From positions 1 to 64,000 of the forward strand of contig JBGPOP010000015.1 of the NCBI GenBank assembly GCA_041488095.1: DNA of 64,000 bases, written 5' to 3'. Below the pieces are notes generated by a model. The model had not been told where the DNA came from. It saw nothing but the letters and a program-made list of their open reading frames with translations, and searched no databases. The position numbers were made by a program, and so were the translations under genes. Source of the DNA: DASYPQ01 sp041488095. GTDB lineage: Bacteria > Planctomycetota > UBA1135 > GCA-002686595. Of the stretch, positions 52,792 to 62,017 are shown piece after piece (the first letter of the stretch is position 1; every line of letters starts with the position of its first letter).

Positions 52792-53607
52792 TCACGCCGG
52801 ACCCCAGAGCGGGTCCTGGCTCGGACGCCAGATGCGCCCCTCGAGGAGGAACGTCGGATTCTCGATGCGAGGCAGGTCGAGGAAGCCTCGCGCATGCTCC
52901 GCCATCGCGAGCGCCGACACGGCCGCGTCGAAGGCGTCCTCGTTCGACCCCGCGCGATCGACGATCTCGCGATCCTGATCACCCGCGCGGCTGGCGAGGA
53001 AGAGCCGCCGCGCGAGAGCGCTCCGCTTGTGCACGCGACCGGTCAACCAGCGCGGGTAGATCTCGACCGCCATCGGCAGGCGCGGCGGAACGAAGGGCCA
53101 GATCGAGAAGCCCGCCTCGCGGAGAGCGAGGAGCTTCGGCATCCCGCGCAGCGAACCCGTGCCGACCGCGCCCGCGCCGCCGATCTGGAACACCGACTTC
53201 GGCCCGATGCCGCGCACGGGGAGACGCTCGCCTTCCGTGAGCCGGAAGGGGCTGCGCTCGGGATCCGCGGGCGGACGCGGACAGCCCTTCCTGCCCCAGA
53301 AGGGCGGCTCGCAGCGCGCGAGCCACGCTTCGCCCTCGCGGCTGGCCAGCGCCCAGGCGTTGCGCGCACACGCGATCCCGCGCTCCCGCAGGAACCAGGC
53401 CGGGAAGGAGAAGGCGAAGTCCAACCCGACGACCACGCGCGGTTCGCGGGCCGCGACCCGGGCGAGGTGCGCGACCGTCTCGTTGCGGTCGCGGCCGCAC
53501 TCCAGGCGCACGAGGCTCCCGCCGCGGACCTCGGCGAGCCACAGCTTGCGCCGGACGGCCCGCACGGCGCCCGACCAGTCGACGGCGATCGTGACGGGGA
53601 CTTCCAC
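52792..53607 (-). CDS. DUF429-family predicted nuclease-like protein
   Basis: A 271-residue protein with the RNase H-like opening TIAVDWSGAVRAVRRKLW and later VVVGLDFAFSFPAWF, AVEIYPRWLTG and SNEDAFDAAVSALAMA, giving the acidic residues of the fold. This is the DUF429 pattern; the function of the family is unproven. The upstream open frame is a shadow. GTG 53607 is chosen as closest to the conserved start, with GTG 53634 as an alternative nine residues longer. It is separated from the DUF2059 gene by 125 bp. Confidence 0.75.
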   Translation of the reverse strand: MEVPVTIAVDWSGAVRAVRRKLWLAEVRGGSLVRLECGRDRNETVAHLARVAAREPRVVVGLDFAFSFPAWFLRERGIACARNAWALASREGEAWLARCEPPFWGRKGCPRPPADPERSPFRLTEGERLPVRGIGPKSVFQIGGAGAVGTGSLRGMPKLLALREAGFSIWPFVPPRLPMAVEIYPRWLTGRVHKRSALARRLFLASRAGDQDREIVDRAGSNEDAFDAAVSALAMAEHARGFLDLPRIENPTFLLEGRIWRPSQDPLWGPA

Positions 53608-53732
53608 CGCTCCCAGGACCGCTCTCGCCTCCACGGTTTCACTCGGTCTTGTGCCGAGCTCCCGTTGCGGGGGGAGGAGCGCTCTCGGGACCGCGGCGCT
53701 TGGCTGGCATCGCCGCGCCTGCGCGACGATCG

Positions 53733-54239
53733 CTACCGATTTCCCCGGTCTTCGCTCTGGAGCTGGCTCAGCACCTTCTGCGAGAGCTCCATGCCCCACT
53801 TCTGTCCGGCGCGCTGGGACTCGGACAGGACCGCGCCCTGCTTGGCGCTGAACCTGTGGCCCGCGTCGGAGTCGTAGAAGTCGACCGCGGCCTGGAGGGT
53901 CTCCATGTCGTAATTCTTCACGTAGATCGGAACGATCAGCTCGACCAGGTCCTCGGGGTGCGCCATCGCCTTGAACTTGTCCGCGAAGCCCTCGGGAAGG
54001 TTCGGCATCCTGCCGAACTGGTCCATCATCGCGTCGAGGGCCTGCTTGCCGAGGTTCCCGGCGCCGGTGAGCGACATGAGCTTGCGAACCAGCGTCTCCC
54101 TCGGGTCGGCGGGCTGTGCGCGGACGCCCGGGCGCGCGGCCGGCTTGGGAGGAGTCTGCGCGGCGATCGAAGCCTGGATGGAGCCGAAGAGCAGCAGCGC
54201 GGAAGCCAGAGCCAAAATCGAAGCCAGACGTTTCTTCAC
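53733..54239 (-). CDS. exported DUF2059-domain protein
   Basis: A 168-residue exported protein. GTG 54239 is preferred to the ATG at 54269 because AAGGAGG lies 6 nt before it. The signal peptide (about 1-24, KKRLASILALASALLLFG) is followed by a Pro/Ala linker, then the DUF2059 helical domain: ETLVRKLMSLTGAGNLGKQ, an acidic patch, and YDMETLQAAVDFYDSDAG with GMELSQKVLSQL. The family is exported and of unknown function. It lies 128 bp beyond metH on the same strand and may be transcribed separately. Confidence 0.82.
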   Translation of the reverse strand: MKKRLASILALASALLLFGSIQASIAAQTPPKPAARPGVRAQPADPRETLVRKLMSLTGAGNLGKQALDAMMDQFGRMPNLPEGFADKFKAMAHPEDLVELIVPIYVKNYDMETLQAAVDFYDSDAGHRFSAKQGAVLSESQRAGQKWGMELSQKVLSQLQSEDRGNR

Positions 54240-54367
54240 GGGTGTCCTCCTTCGTGATCGAGAGCGCATTCGAAAGGGTCCGTCGGGACCACGGGGGCAT
54301 CCCTCGTCCCGGTAAGAGCGCGGACTTGAATCCGCGGACGGATGTCCGTCGATCCCCGTGCCGGCGA

Positions 54368-57300
54368 TCAGGTCGTGAAGTACCTCGCGCTGGGGTGGTG
54401 GCACACGAGCGCCGAGGTCGATTGCTCGGGCCAGAGCTGGAGCTCCTCGCTCATCTGGACGCCGATCCTTTCCGCGCCGAGCAGCCGCAGGAGGATCTCC
54501 TGGTCGGCGAGGTTCGGGCAGGCCGGATAGCCGAACGAGAAGCGGCTGCCGCGGTATCCCTGCTTGAACAGAGCCTTCATCTCCCGCGCGTCGTCGCCGG
54601 CGATGCCGAGCTCCCCGCGAATCTGCCTGTGGACGTATTCCGCGAGACCCTCCGCCGTCTCGACCGACAATCCGTGGAGGTGCAGATAGTCCTGGTAGCG
54701 GTCCGCCGCGAACCACTCGCGCGCGACGTCCGACGCCCGCTGTCCGACGGTCACCACCATCAGCGCGACCACATCCGGCTTCCCGTCGTGGACATGGAAG
54801 AAGTCCGTGAGGCACCTGCGCTGCTTCCCCTGCTGCCGCGGAAAGGTGAACCGCGCCGCCTCTTTCGAACCGTCCTTCGGATCGAGCAGCACCAGCGTGT
54901 CGCCCTCGGGCACGCAGCGCCAGTACCCGTAGGCCGCCTTGGGCTCGAGGATCTTCTCCTTGGCGCACTGCTTCGCCAGCTCGTGGTAGATCGGGCGAAC
55001 CTTCTTCTTGATGAAGTCCTGGTACGGCCCGACCGCCTTGCCCTTGCGTCGGTAGCCCCACTGGAACTGGAACAGCGTCGTCTCGTTGATGTAGGGCATC
55101 ACGCCCTGGAGGTTCACCGCCTCGACGATCCGCGCTCCCAGGAACGGCGGCTCGGGATAGTCGATGTCGCGCGGGAGCGCAGCCTGCCGGCTCCACGCGC
55201 GGCTCGACATCGGTCCCGGGCGCGCGGAGCGGCCGGGAATGGACGAGGCCGCGGCTTCCGCGAGCGCGCCGACGCCCTCCGGCGCGGACACGGCGGGCTC
55301 CGTCGCGGCCGCGTCCGCCTTTTTCTTCGTGTCGCGCGCGACCGGCGCCGGCTCGCCCTTCATGAGCCGACCCATCACCGACAGCCCCTCGAACGCGTCC
55401 TGCGCGTAGTAGAGCGCTCCGCCGTAGATCCTGCGGCAGTCGTCCTCGACGTACGCGCGCGTCAGCGCCGCGCCGCCGAGGATCACCGGCGTCGTCACGC
55501 CGCGGCGGTTCATCTCCTCCAGGTTCTCCCGCATGATCACCGTGCTCTTGACGAGCAGCCCGCTCATGCCGATCGCATGCGGCTGGTGCTCGCGTGCGAC
55601 GTCGAGGATGTGCTGGATCGGCTGCTTGATCCCCAGGTTGAACACCGTATAGCCGTTGTTCGTCAGGATGATGTCCACGAGGTTCTTGCCGATGTCGTGG
55701 ACGTCGCCGCGCACCGTCGCGAGCACGATCTTGCCCCGCGATTCGCCCTTCACCCGGTCCATGTGCGGCTCGAGGAACGCGACCGCGGCCTTCATCGTCT
55801 CGGCCGACTGCAGCACGAAGGGAAGCTGCATCTCGCCGCGCCCGAAGAGATCGCCGACGACCGCCATGCCTGCGAGCAGGTCGACGTTGATGATGTCCAA
55901 GGCCTTCTTCGACTCCATCGCCAGGCGCAGATCGTCCTGGAGGCCGGGCTTCTCGCCCTCCACGATGCGCCACTTCAGGCGCTCGAAGACGTCGCTCGGC
56001 ACCTCGCGCACCTTCTTCTTCGCGACGTCGACGCCCTCGAAGAGCCTCAGGAACTCCTGCAGCGGGTCGTAGCCCTCGCGCCGGCGGTCGAAGATCAGGT
56101 CCTCGGCTACCTGTCGCGCCCTCGGATCGATGCGGTGCAGCGGTTCGATCCTGGCCGCGTGCAGGATCGCAGCGGTCAGCCCCGCCTCCTGCGCGTGGTG
56201 CAGGTACACCGAGTTCAGCACGTGCCGCGCCGCGGGGTTCAGGCCGAACGAGATGTTCGACAGCCCCAGGATGAGGCCGACGCCGGGCAGCTCGGCGCGC
56301 ACGCGGCGGATGCCCTCGAGCGTCTCCAGGCCCAGGCGACGGTCGTCCTCGTTGCCCGTGCAGATCGTGAACGTCAGCACGTCGAAGAGCAGGTCCTCGG
56401 GCCGGAGGCCCCAATCCTCCGTGCAGATGCGGTAGATCCGCCGCGCGATCCTGACCTTGTCCTCGGCGGTCTTGGCCATGCCCTGCTCGTCGATGGTGAG
56501 CGCGACGACCGCCGCGCCGTGCTCCTTGGCGAGCGGCAGGACCCTCTCGCACCGCTCGAGGCCGTCCTCGAGGTTGATCGAGTTGATGATCGAGCGCCCC
56601 CCGCAGAGCTTCAGCGCCGCCTCCAGCACGGGCGCTTCCGTGCTGTCGATCATCAGCGGGCAGGGGACGTCGGATCGATAGCGCGTCACGACCTTGGTCA
56701 TGTCCGCGACCTCGTCCCGCCCGACGTAGGCTGCGCACAGGTCGAGCACGTGGCTCCCCTCGCGAACCTGCTCCCGCCCCATCGCGACCATCGCCTCGAC
56801 GTCGCCACCCAGGAGATGCTGGCGGAAGGCCTTGCTCCCGTTGGCATTGCTGCGCTCGCCCACGAACAGGATCGAGTTGTCCTGGAAGAGCGGCACGGCC
56901 GTGTAGATGCTCGTCACCTGCGGTTGGTGTGCGGGCTTGCGCGGCTTGGGCGCTCGCACGCCGATGCGCTTCACGACCGCCGCCATGTGCGCGGGCGTCG
57001 TCCCGCAGCACCCGCCGACGATGTTGACGCCGTCCTCCTCCACGAAGCGCGAGAGCCAGTCGGCGAGCTCCGCCGGCGTCAGCGGGTAGTAGGGCTGTCC
57101 GTCGACGAGCTGCGGCAGGCCCGCGTTGGGGTAGATCAGGGTCCTCTTGCGGCTGGTCTGGCCGAGGAGCCGGACGTGCTCGCCCATCTCGCGCGGCCCG
57201 GTCGCGCAGTTGAGCCCGACGACGTCGACCGGGTAGGCGTCGAGGATGGCGATCGCGGCCGCCATCTCGGTGCCGACGAGCATCGTGCCCGTCACCTCCA

Positions 57301-57877
57301 TCGTGACGCTGACGAGGAGCGAAACGTCCCGCTTCGCCTCGGCCCGCGCGTCGAGCACCGCGTTGACCGCGGCCCGGATCTGCAACGGATCCTGCGCGGT
57401 CTCGATCAACACCCCGTCGACGCCGCCTTCGATCAGCCCGCGCGCCTGCTCGCGGTACGACGACTTGAGCGTGTCGTAGGTGGTGTGCCCCAGGGTCACG
57501 AGCTTCGTGCCCGGACCCATCGAGCCGAGCACGAATCTCGGCTTGTCCTTGCGCGAGTGGATCTCGCACGCGCGCCGTGCGACCACCGCAGCCAGCCGGT
57601 TCAGCTCGCGCGCCCGGTCGGCGATGCCGAACTCCCCGAGCACCAGCGGATTGCAGCCGAAGGTGTTGGTCTCGACGATATCGCACCCCACCGCGAGGTA
57701 GCCCTCGTGGATCCCCTGGATCACCTCGGGACGGGTCTGGTTGATGATCTCGACGCAGTTCTCGTGGCCGAGATAGTCCCGCTCGATCTCGAGGTCGGCG
57801 GCATGGATCTGCGTTCCCATGGCGCCGTCCAGCACGAGCACCCGCTCGGCCAGGGCGTCGCGGAAGGAGGCGCTCAT
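54368..57877 (-). CDS. metH: cobalamin-dependent methionine synthase
   Basis: A 1169-residue full-length MetH (E. coli 1227). The homocysteine domain (1 to about 320) has zinc ligands C224 in GLNCATGP and C290/C291 in VGGCCGTTP. The pterin-binding domain follows (FVGERSNANGSKAFR onwards). The cobalamin domain has RGDVHDIGKNLVD with H727 as the lower ligand. An Ala/Pro-rich linker (about 830-880) leads to the activation domain with RFSFGYPACPNL. All four modules are intact. The ATG at 57877 overlaps the SahR-like regulator stop by 4 nt, so both are translated together. It regenerates methionine from homocysteine and methyl-tetrahydrofolate. Confidence 0.96.
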   Translation of the reverse strand: MSASFRDALAERVLVLDGAMGTQIHAADLEIERDYLGHENCVEIINQTRPEVIQGIHEGYLAVGCDIVETNTFGCNPLVLGEFGIADRARELNRLAAVVARRACEIHSRKDKPRFVLGSMGPGTKLVTLGHTTYDTLKSSYREQARGLIEGGVDGVLIETAQDPLQIRAAVNAVLDARAEAKRDVSLLVSVTMEVTGTMLVGTEMAAAIAILDAYPVDVVGLNCATGPREMGEHVRLLGQTSRKRTLIYPNAGLPQLVDGQPYYPLTPAELADWLSRFVEEDGVNIVGGCCGTTPAHMAAVVKRIGVRAPKPRKPAHQPQVTSIYTAVPLFQDNSILFVGERSNANGSKAFRQHLLGGDVEAMVAMGREQVREGSHVLDLCAAYVGRDEVADMTKVVTRYRSDVPCPLMIDSTEAPVLEAALKLCGGRSIINSINLEDGLERCERVLPLAKEHGAAVVALTIDEQGMAKTAEDKVRIARRIYRICTEDWGLRPEDLLFDVLTFTICTGNEDDRRLGLETLEGIRRVRAELPGVGLILGLSNISFGLNPAARHVLNSVYLHHAQEAGLTAAILHAARIEPLHRIDPRARQVAEDLIFDRRREGYDPLQEFLRLFEGVDVAKKKVREVPSDVFERLKWRIVEGEKPGLQDDLRLAMESKKALDIINVDLLAGMAVVGDLFGRGEMQLPFVLQSAETMKAAVAFLEPHMDRVKGESRGKIVLATVRGDVHDIGKNLVDIILTNNGYTVFNLGIKQPIQHILDVAREHQPHAIGMSGLLVKSTVIMRENLEEMNRRGVTTPVILGGAALTRAYVEDDCRRIYGGALYYAQDAFEGLSVMGRLMKGEPAPVARDTKKKADAAATEPAVSAPEGVGALAEAAASSIPGRSARPGPMSSRAWSRQAALPRDIDYPEPPFLGARIVEAVNLQGVMPYINETTLFQFQWGYRRKGKAVGPYQDFIKKKVRPIYHELAKQCAKEKILEPKAAYGYWRCVPEGDTLVLLDPKDGSKEAARFTFPRQQGKQRRCLTDFFHVHDGKPDVVALMVVTVGQRASDVAREWFAADRYQDYLHLHGLSVETAEGLAEYVHRQIRGELGIAGDDAREMKALFKQGYRGSRFSFGYPACPNLADQEILLRLLGAERIGVQMSEELQLWPEQSTSALVCHHPSARYFTT

Positions 57878-58821
57878 CTGGACGTGCGGGCGGGCGCCAC
57901 CCCGGTCGCGACCAGGGTCATGAAGTGCGGGGGCTGGGGATCGCGCGCTGCGCGGTGGATCACGGTCCTGTCGAACCCGGCTTCGGCGAGCAATCCGGCC
58001 AGGCCGGTCTCCGTGAAGCCCAGGTGGACGTGCTGGAGCTGGTCGCGCACCCACTCCTCCGTGTGGGCGAGGAGGTCGATCACGAGCAATCGGCCTCCCG
58101 GGACGAGGATGCGGCGGGCCTCCGCGAGAGCGCGCGGGGGCTGGACGGCGTGGTGGAGCGCCTGGGAGAGCACGACGACGTCGAAGCTGCCGTCGGGCAG
58201 CGGCAGGTCCTCGATCTCGCCCTCGACGGTCTCGATGTTCGAGATGCCCTGCTTCGCGGCGCGCGCCCGGAGCTGCGCCAGCATCTCCGAGCTGATGTCG
58301 ACCGCGGTGACGGACTGGGCCACTTCGGAGAGCATCAGGGTCAGCATCCCGTCCCCGATGCCGAGGTCGGCATACCGTCCGCGCGGCGCGAGCTGCACCA
58401 GGGCGCGCGCGAGACCTTCCCACGTGCGCCCGGGCAGGATCTGCTCGCCGAAGGCCGCCGCGACGCGGTCGAAGTAGGCGCGCGACTCGAGCCTGCGCCG
58501 ATCGCGCAGGGCTTCGAGCCCGGCCAGGTCGGCCTGGAGCTCGGGGCTGGTGCGGTTCTCCTCGAGGACGTCCTCCCACAGACCCGCCGCAGGACCTGGA
58601 GCGATCGAGAACAGGCTGCGTCGCCCGTGGCGGCGGTCCACGACCAGTCCGACCTCCTTGAGCAGCGCGATGTGCGTCGAGACCCGGCTCTGCCCCATGT
58701 TGAGGATCTCCATGAGGTCGGTGCCGGAGAGCTCCTCGTGTGCCAGGAGGTGGAGGATCCGAAGGCGCGTCTCGTCGGCGAGGGCTTTGAGGAGGCGGGA
58801 GGTACCTGTGAGTCCAATCAT
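57874..58821 (-). CDS. SahR-like regulator: ArsR HTH fused to SAM-methyltransferase-like domain
   Basis: A 315-residue fusion: an ArsR/SmtB winged helix (about 8-85, LLKALADETRLRILHLLAHEEL and QSRVSTHIALLKEVGLV), a linker, and a methyltransferase-like Rossmann domain (about 135-300) with YADLGIGDGMLTL in the SAM site. This design and its overlap with metH match SahR, the S-adenosylhomocysteine-sensing repressor of methionine genes known in Proteobacteria. ATG 58821 places the palindrome 58831-58840 in the 5' leader. An ATG at 58848 is a nine-residue-longer alternative that would put the palindrome inside the coding region. Confidence 0.85.
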   Translation of the reverse strand: MIGLTGTSRLLKALADETRLRILHLLAHEELSGTDLMEILNMGQSRVSTHIALLKEVGLVVDRRHGRRSLFSIAPGPAAGLWEDVLEENRTSPELQADLAGLEALRDRRRLESRAYFDRVAAAFGEQILPGRTWEGLARALVQLAPRGRYADLGIGDGMLTLMLSEVAQSVTAVDISSEMLAQLRARAAKQGISNIETVEGEIEDLPLPDGSFDVVVLSQALHHAVQPPRALAEARRILVPGGRLLVIDLLAHTEEWVRDQLQHVHLGFTETGLAGLLAEAGFDRTVIHRAARDPQPPHFMTLVATGVAPARTSR

Positions 58822-58830
58822 GGCATCCAG

Positions 58831-58840
58831 ATCATATGAT
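58831..58840. promoter_or_regulatory. ATCATATGAT palindrome, candidate SahR-like operator
   Basis: A perfect 10-bp palindrome in an AT-rich patch that stands out from the GC-rich surroundings, 10-20 bp upstream of the regulator's ATG. It may overlap the -10 element of the regulator/metH promoter. ArsR-family repressors bind such short palindromes. Assignment rests on position and composition. Confidence 0.45.
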
Positions 58841-59035
58841 GAATACATCGGATGGCAAGTCTCCGGCCTTGAGAGCTCGAGGAGCGCGTCCTCGAGCTGC
58901 CTCCGGTCTCTCAAACGACCCCGGCCAGCGGTTTGGCCGCAGGGTCCTGCCCGCAGGACTCACCTGGAGTCCTCGTCTTGCCGATACCGGGAGACCACCT
59001 CGGGACGTCCCAGAAATCGTCCCCAGGGTCTCCCC

Positions 59036-59872
59036 TTGGACAACGACCTGGCTTCGAAGATCCGTGCTCTCGAGATGGCGAGCAGATGCTTGTCACGCGA
59101 GGTGAGGACGCTGAGGCTGAACTCCGCGAGCGCATCGCACTCTCCGACCTGCAGCGTCGAGATCGAGCGCCTGGTCGCGCTCGCGCGGACGATCCTGGAT
59201 CCGGCTTTCGAACCGGACAGCGGGGAGTCGGATGACCCGACGAAGGCCGCGTCGAGACGCCGCTCCCTCATCACCCGGGCGCACGGGGATGAGGACGGGT
59301 CCTGGACCGATCTGATGGGCGAGGGCCCGCCGAGCGCCAATCACACGCACGCGTTGCACGGTCACGGGACGGTGCTCCCCATCCCGGAGCTGATCGGGTT
59401 CCTGGGGACGCTCGGCAAGTCCGGCATCCTCAAGGTCTGCACGCAGAAGGAAGTGTTCACGTTCGAGTTCCAGGATGGAGAGATCGTGCACGGCGAGGCC
59501 AGCCGAGCTCCGCTGGGCCAGCGCCTGGGGGACCTGCTGGTCTCGCACGGAGCGGTCGACCGGCGCACGCTCGAGAACGCGCGCAACGAAGTCCCGACCT
59601 GGAAGGTCGGACGTCTGCTGCTCCAGAAGAGGTTCATCACCCGGGAGCAGCTCAGCGCGGCCCTGCGCTCCCAGATCCAGCTCATGTTCAACCGCCTCTT
59701 CCGCGAGGAAGCCAAGGTCTACACGTTCTGGAGCGGGCCACCGATCTGCGCCGACGAGGGGGTGCGTCTCAACACGACCTCGGTGCTCCTGGAAGGTGCG
59801 AGAGTCAGCGACGAGGCCAACGACGCCTTGCGGATGCTGGGAGTCACGCGCGTCAGGGCGGAGGCCTCCTGA
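59036..59872 (+). CDS. DUF4388 (PATAN-like) domain protein, first of a tandem pair
   Basis: A 278-residue protein. The DUF4388 domain spans about 105-265: LHGHGTVLPIPELIGFLGTLGKSGILKV, then FTFEFQDGEIVHGEA, LGDLLVSHGAVDRRTL and LSAALRSQIQLMFNRLF. The last parts resemble the type IV pilus/gliding GspE N-terminal-like helical motif. The start is uncertain: TTG 59036 is chosen because the following residues align with the start of the paralogue at 59955, although the ribosome-binding site is weak; ATG 59075 is the alternative. DUF4388 proteins are linked to signalling and polarity in several phyla. It is divergent from the SahR-like gene. Confidence 0.75.
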   Translation: MDNDLASKIRALEMASRCLSREVRTLRLNSASASHSPTCSVEIERLVALARTILDPAFEPDSGESDDPTKAASRRRSLITRAHGDEDGSWTDLMGEGPPSANHTHALHGHGTVLPIPELIGFLGTLGKSGILKVCTQKEVFTFEFQDGEIVHGEASRAPLGQRLGDLLVSHGAVDRRTLENARNEVPTWKVGRLLLQKRFITREQLSAALRSQIQLMFNRLFREEAKVYTFWSGPPICADEGVRLNTTSVLLEGARVSDEANDALRMLGVTRVRAEAS

Positions 59873-59954
59873 TGCGCTTCATCGACCGCGTCGCTCCTCG
59901 TGTCGCGCGTCGCTCCGGACTTCGCTCTGGAAAGACCGTCTGAAAGGATTCGTC

Positions 59955-60767
59955 ATGGAATTGGACAGGCATCTCAAGTTGATGGCGCTCGACATGGCGT
60001 GCCAGCGCCTGGCCAAGCGGGTGAAGGCGCTGGCCAGGGCCGGGGTGATCATGCATCCCGCCCGGCTCGACGGGGTCGATCGCCTGGTCGCGCGTGCGCT
60101 CGCGACGCTGGAGAAGGGCATGTCGAGCTCGGGCACGCCCAGCGGATTCCCGAAGAAGCCGCCGAGCAGCAACCTTCTGAGGAGGATGCTCCACGGCAAG
60201 GACCTGGCCGAGGAGGATCCCCCGACGCTCACCCGGTCTCAGGACACGCCGCCGAGCGAGAAGCACACCCTGGCCCTGCGCGGGCATGGGGCCTGCATTC
60301 CCGCCCCCGACCTGCTCGGGTTCCTCAGCACCCAGCACAAGACCGGGATGCTGGAGGTCGTCACGCCGGCCGAGGTGTACGCGGTCGAGTTCGAGGCGGG
60401 CGACATCGTGCACGTCCACGTCAACCGCACTCCCACGGGACATCGACTGGGCGATGTCCTGGTCTCGCAGGGTGCCATCGATCGCGAGATGCTGGAGGTG
60501 ATGCGCAAGGTGTACGCCTCGGAGAGGCTCGGCGAGGTTCTGCTCCGGCAGAGGCTCGTCACCCGCGAGCAGCTCTTCTGGGCGCTCCAGACCCAGATCC
60601 AGCTCCTGTTCAATCGACTGTTCGTCGCGCCGATGACCCGCTTCACCTTCTGGGCCGGACCTCCGATCCACGCCAACCGTGGAATACGCCTCAGCGCCAT
60701 GACCCTGATCCTCGAGGGAGCGCGCGCGTTCGACGAGAGGGGCGGAATGAAGGCGAAGCGAGCCTAG
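59955..60767 (+). CDS. DUF4388 (PATAN-like) domain protein, second of a tandem pair
   Basis: A 270-residue paralogue of the preceding protein with the same layout: a helical N-terminus (LKLMALDMACQRLAKRVKAL), a linker of about 60 residues, then LRGHGACIPAPDLLGFLSTQ, YAVEFEAGDIVHVHVNRTP, LGDVLVSQGAIDREMLEVM and WALQTQIQLLFNRLF. ATG 59955 has AAAGGA 7 nt upstream. The gap from the first copy is 82 bp, so the pair is likely cotranscribed. It is probably a cytoplasmic scaffold in a signalling pathway; no phosphorelay gene is close. Confidence 0.82.
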   Translation: MELDRHLKLMALDMACQRLAKRVKALARAGVIMHPARLDGVDRLVARALATLEKGMSSSGTPSGFPKKPPSSNLLRRMLHGKDLAEEDPPTLTRSQDTPPSEKHTLALRGHGACIPAPDLLGFLSTQHKTGMLEVVTPAEVYAVEFEAGDIVHVHVNRTPTGHRLGDVLVSQGAIDREMLEVMRKVYASERLGEVLLRQRLVTREQLFWALQTQIQLLFNRLFVAPMTRFTFWAGPPIHANRGIRLSAMTLILEGARAFDERGGMKAKRA

Positions 60768-60970
60768 CCCGGCCCGGGCCGGCTCGGCGCGTGCCGGCGG
60801 ATGACCGTCGGCGCGAAAGACCGGACCGGGCTCGGGGGATGCCAACCTCGAGCCTCGCGTGGGGAGGAAGATTCGATCACCGTGCGACCATTCCGGCCCT
60901 AGAATCGGATGCGGCTCGAACCTCATCGACGGTTCCTGCGAGGACGAGCATCCACCCACGAGGGACGATC

Positions 60971-62017
60971 ATGCCGAATTGTCGCGCGAGCTCGATTCCG
61001 TTGCTGTCGCTGCTGGCCCTGGTCCTGTCCTGCTCGGCTCCTGGCCGGGAGACGCAGGACAAGGACAGGGCCTTCCCCGCCGGCGCGGAGAGAGCCGTGC
61101 GCGCCGTCCGCGATGTGTATCCGGATGCGATCGTGAGCGAGGTCTCCCCGCCGCAAGGCTTCGGGGCCGGCACCGAGGACGGGTCGGCACTGTTCTGGGT
61201 CGTCAGTTTCCGCAGCCAACAGACGGACCAGCAGCTCAAGGTCACGCCCGGGGGCGTCATCATCCTCCTGCCGCGGTCTGTCGACGATAAGGATCTGCCG
61301 ACGGCCGTCGCCGACGCCGTGAAGAGGGAATCCTCCGGTGCGAAGGTGATACGCCGCGAGAGACAGGAGGCGCGCGCGACGCTCAGGTACGCTGCGCTCG
61401 CAAAGCCGCAGGTGTGCTACGTCGCACACCTCTCCAAGGCAGGTGCAAGCAAGAGGATCGAAGTCGCTGCCGACGGCAAGGTGCTGCAGAGCATGAACCT
61501 GGAGAGCGACGTCGAGACCGAGGAGAGCACGGAGCCCGCGGTGAACCCGGCGGTCAAGGAAGCTGAAGTTCCTCCGGCGGCTGCCAGGGTAGTCGAGGCG
61601 GTCAGGGCGATCCTGCCGAAAATGGTCTTCAGGGGCGTCGAGGAGGTCGGCTATCTCGATGGGACAGGCGAGATGGAGGTGCTCAATTACGAGGTCGAGT
61701 TCTTCCTCGATGGGGTGGCGAGGGAATGGAATGCGACGCCCGATGGGATCGTCATCCAGGTGCCGACCCCGGTTGGGGCGGAGACTCTTCCTGTTCCGGT
61801 CCAGGCGACGCTCACGAAGGAGGCGGACTGGAAGATCCAGAAGCTCGTCCGGCAGGAGACGCGCGCTGGCCTCAAGTTCGTCCAGCTCGAGAAGCCGAAG
61901 GTCGTTTATCTCGTCGATCTCGAGAAGGACGGCAAGCCGGCGAAGGTCCGATTCCGATCCGACGGTACGAAGATCGACGAGATCGATCCGATGGCGTTGC
62001 TCGGAAAGCAACACTGA
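60971..62017 (+). CDS. lipoprotein with two PepSY-like repeats
   Basis: A 348-residue lipoprotein: GAGGGA ribosome-binding site, signal with lipobox VLSC (C21), then two similar units. Unit 1 (about 36-180) and unit 2 (about 200-340) share the order helix (AERAVRAVRDVYPDA / AARVVEAVRAILPKM), beta pair, then RQEARATLRYAALAKPQVCY / RQETRAGLKFVQLEKPKVVY and a final strand with DGKVLQ / DGTKID. PepSY-like folds of this kind are thought to bind or inhibit enzymes in the periplasm. It resembles the single-unit protein at 21169. It is monocistronic, with TAGAAT (60900-60905) as a possible -10. Confidence 0.78.
   Translation: MPNCRASSIPLLSLLALVLSCSAPGRETQDKDRAFPAGAERAVRAVRDVYPDAIVSEVSPPQGFGAGTEDGSALFWVVSFRSQQTDQQLKVTPGGVIILLPRSVDDKDLPTAVADAVKRESSGAKVIRRERQEARATLRYAALAKPQVCYVAHLSKAGASKRIEVAADGKVLQSMNLESDVETEESTEPAVNPAVKEAEVPPAAARVVEAVRAILPKMVFRGVEEVGYLDGTGEMEVLNYEVEFFLDGVAREWNATPDGIVIQVPTPVGAETLPVPVQATLTKEADWKIQKLVRQETRAGLKFVQLEKPKVVYLVDLEKDGKPAKVRFRSDGTKIDEIDPMALLGKQH

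Noticed and set aside
54116..58477. A 1453-codon open frame on the plus strand opposite metH
   Set aside because: It is antisense to a fully motif-supported MetH and SahR-like gene, and its composition is Arg/Val/His/Glu-rich as expected of a GC-rich shadow frame.
57878..58579. N-terminal extension of MetH by about 230 codons
   Set aside because: It lies opposite frame to the motif-supported SahR-like gene; MetH homology begins at 57877 with a coupled ATG.
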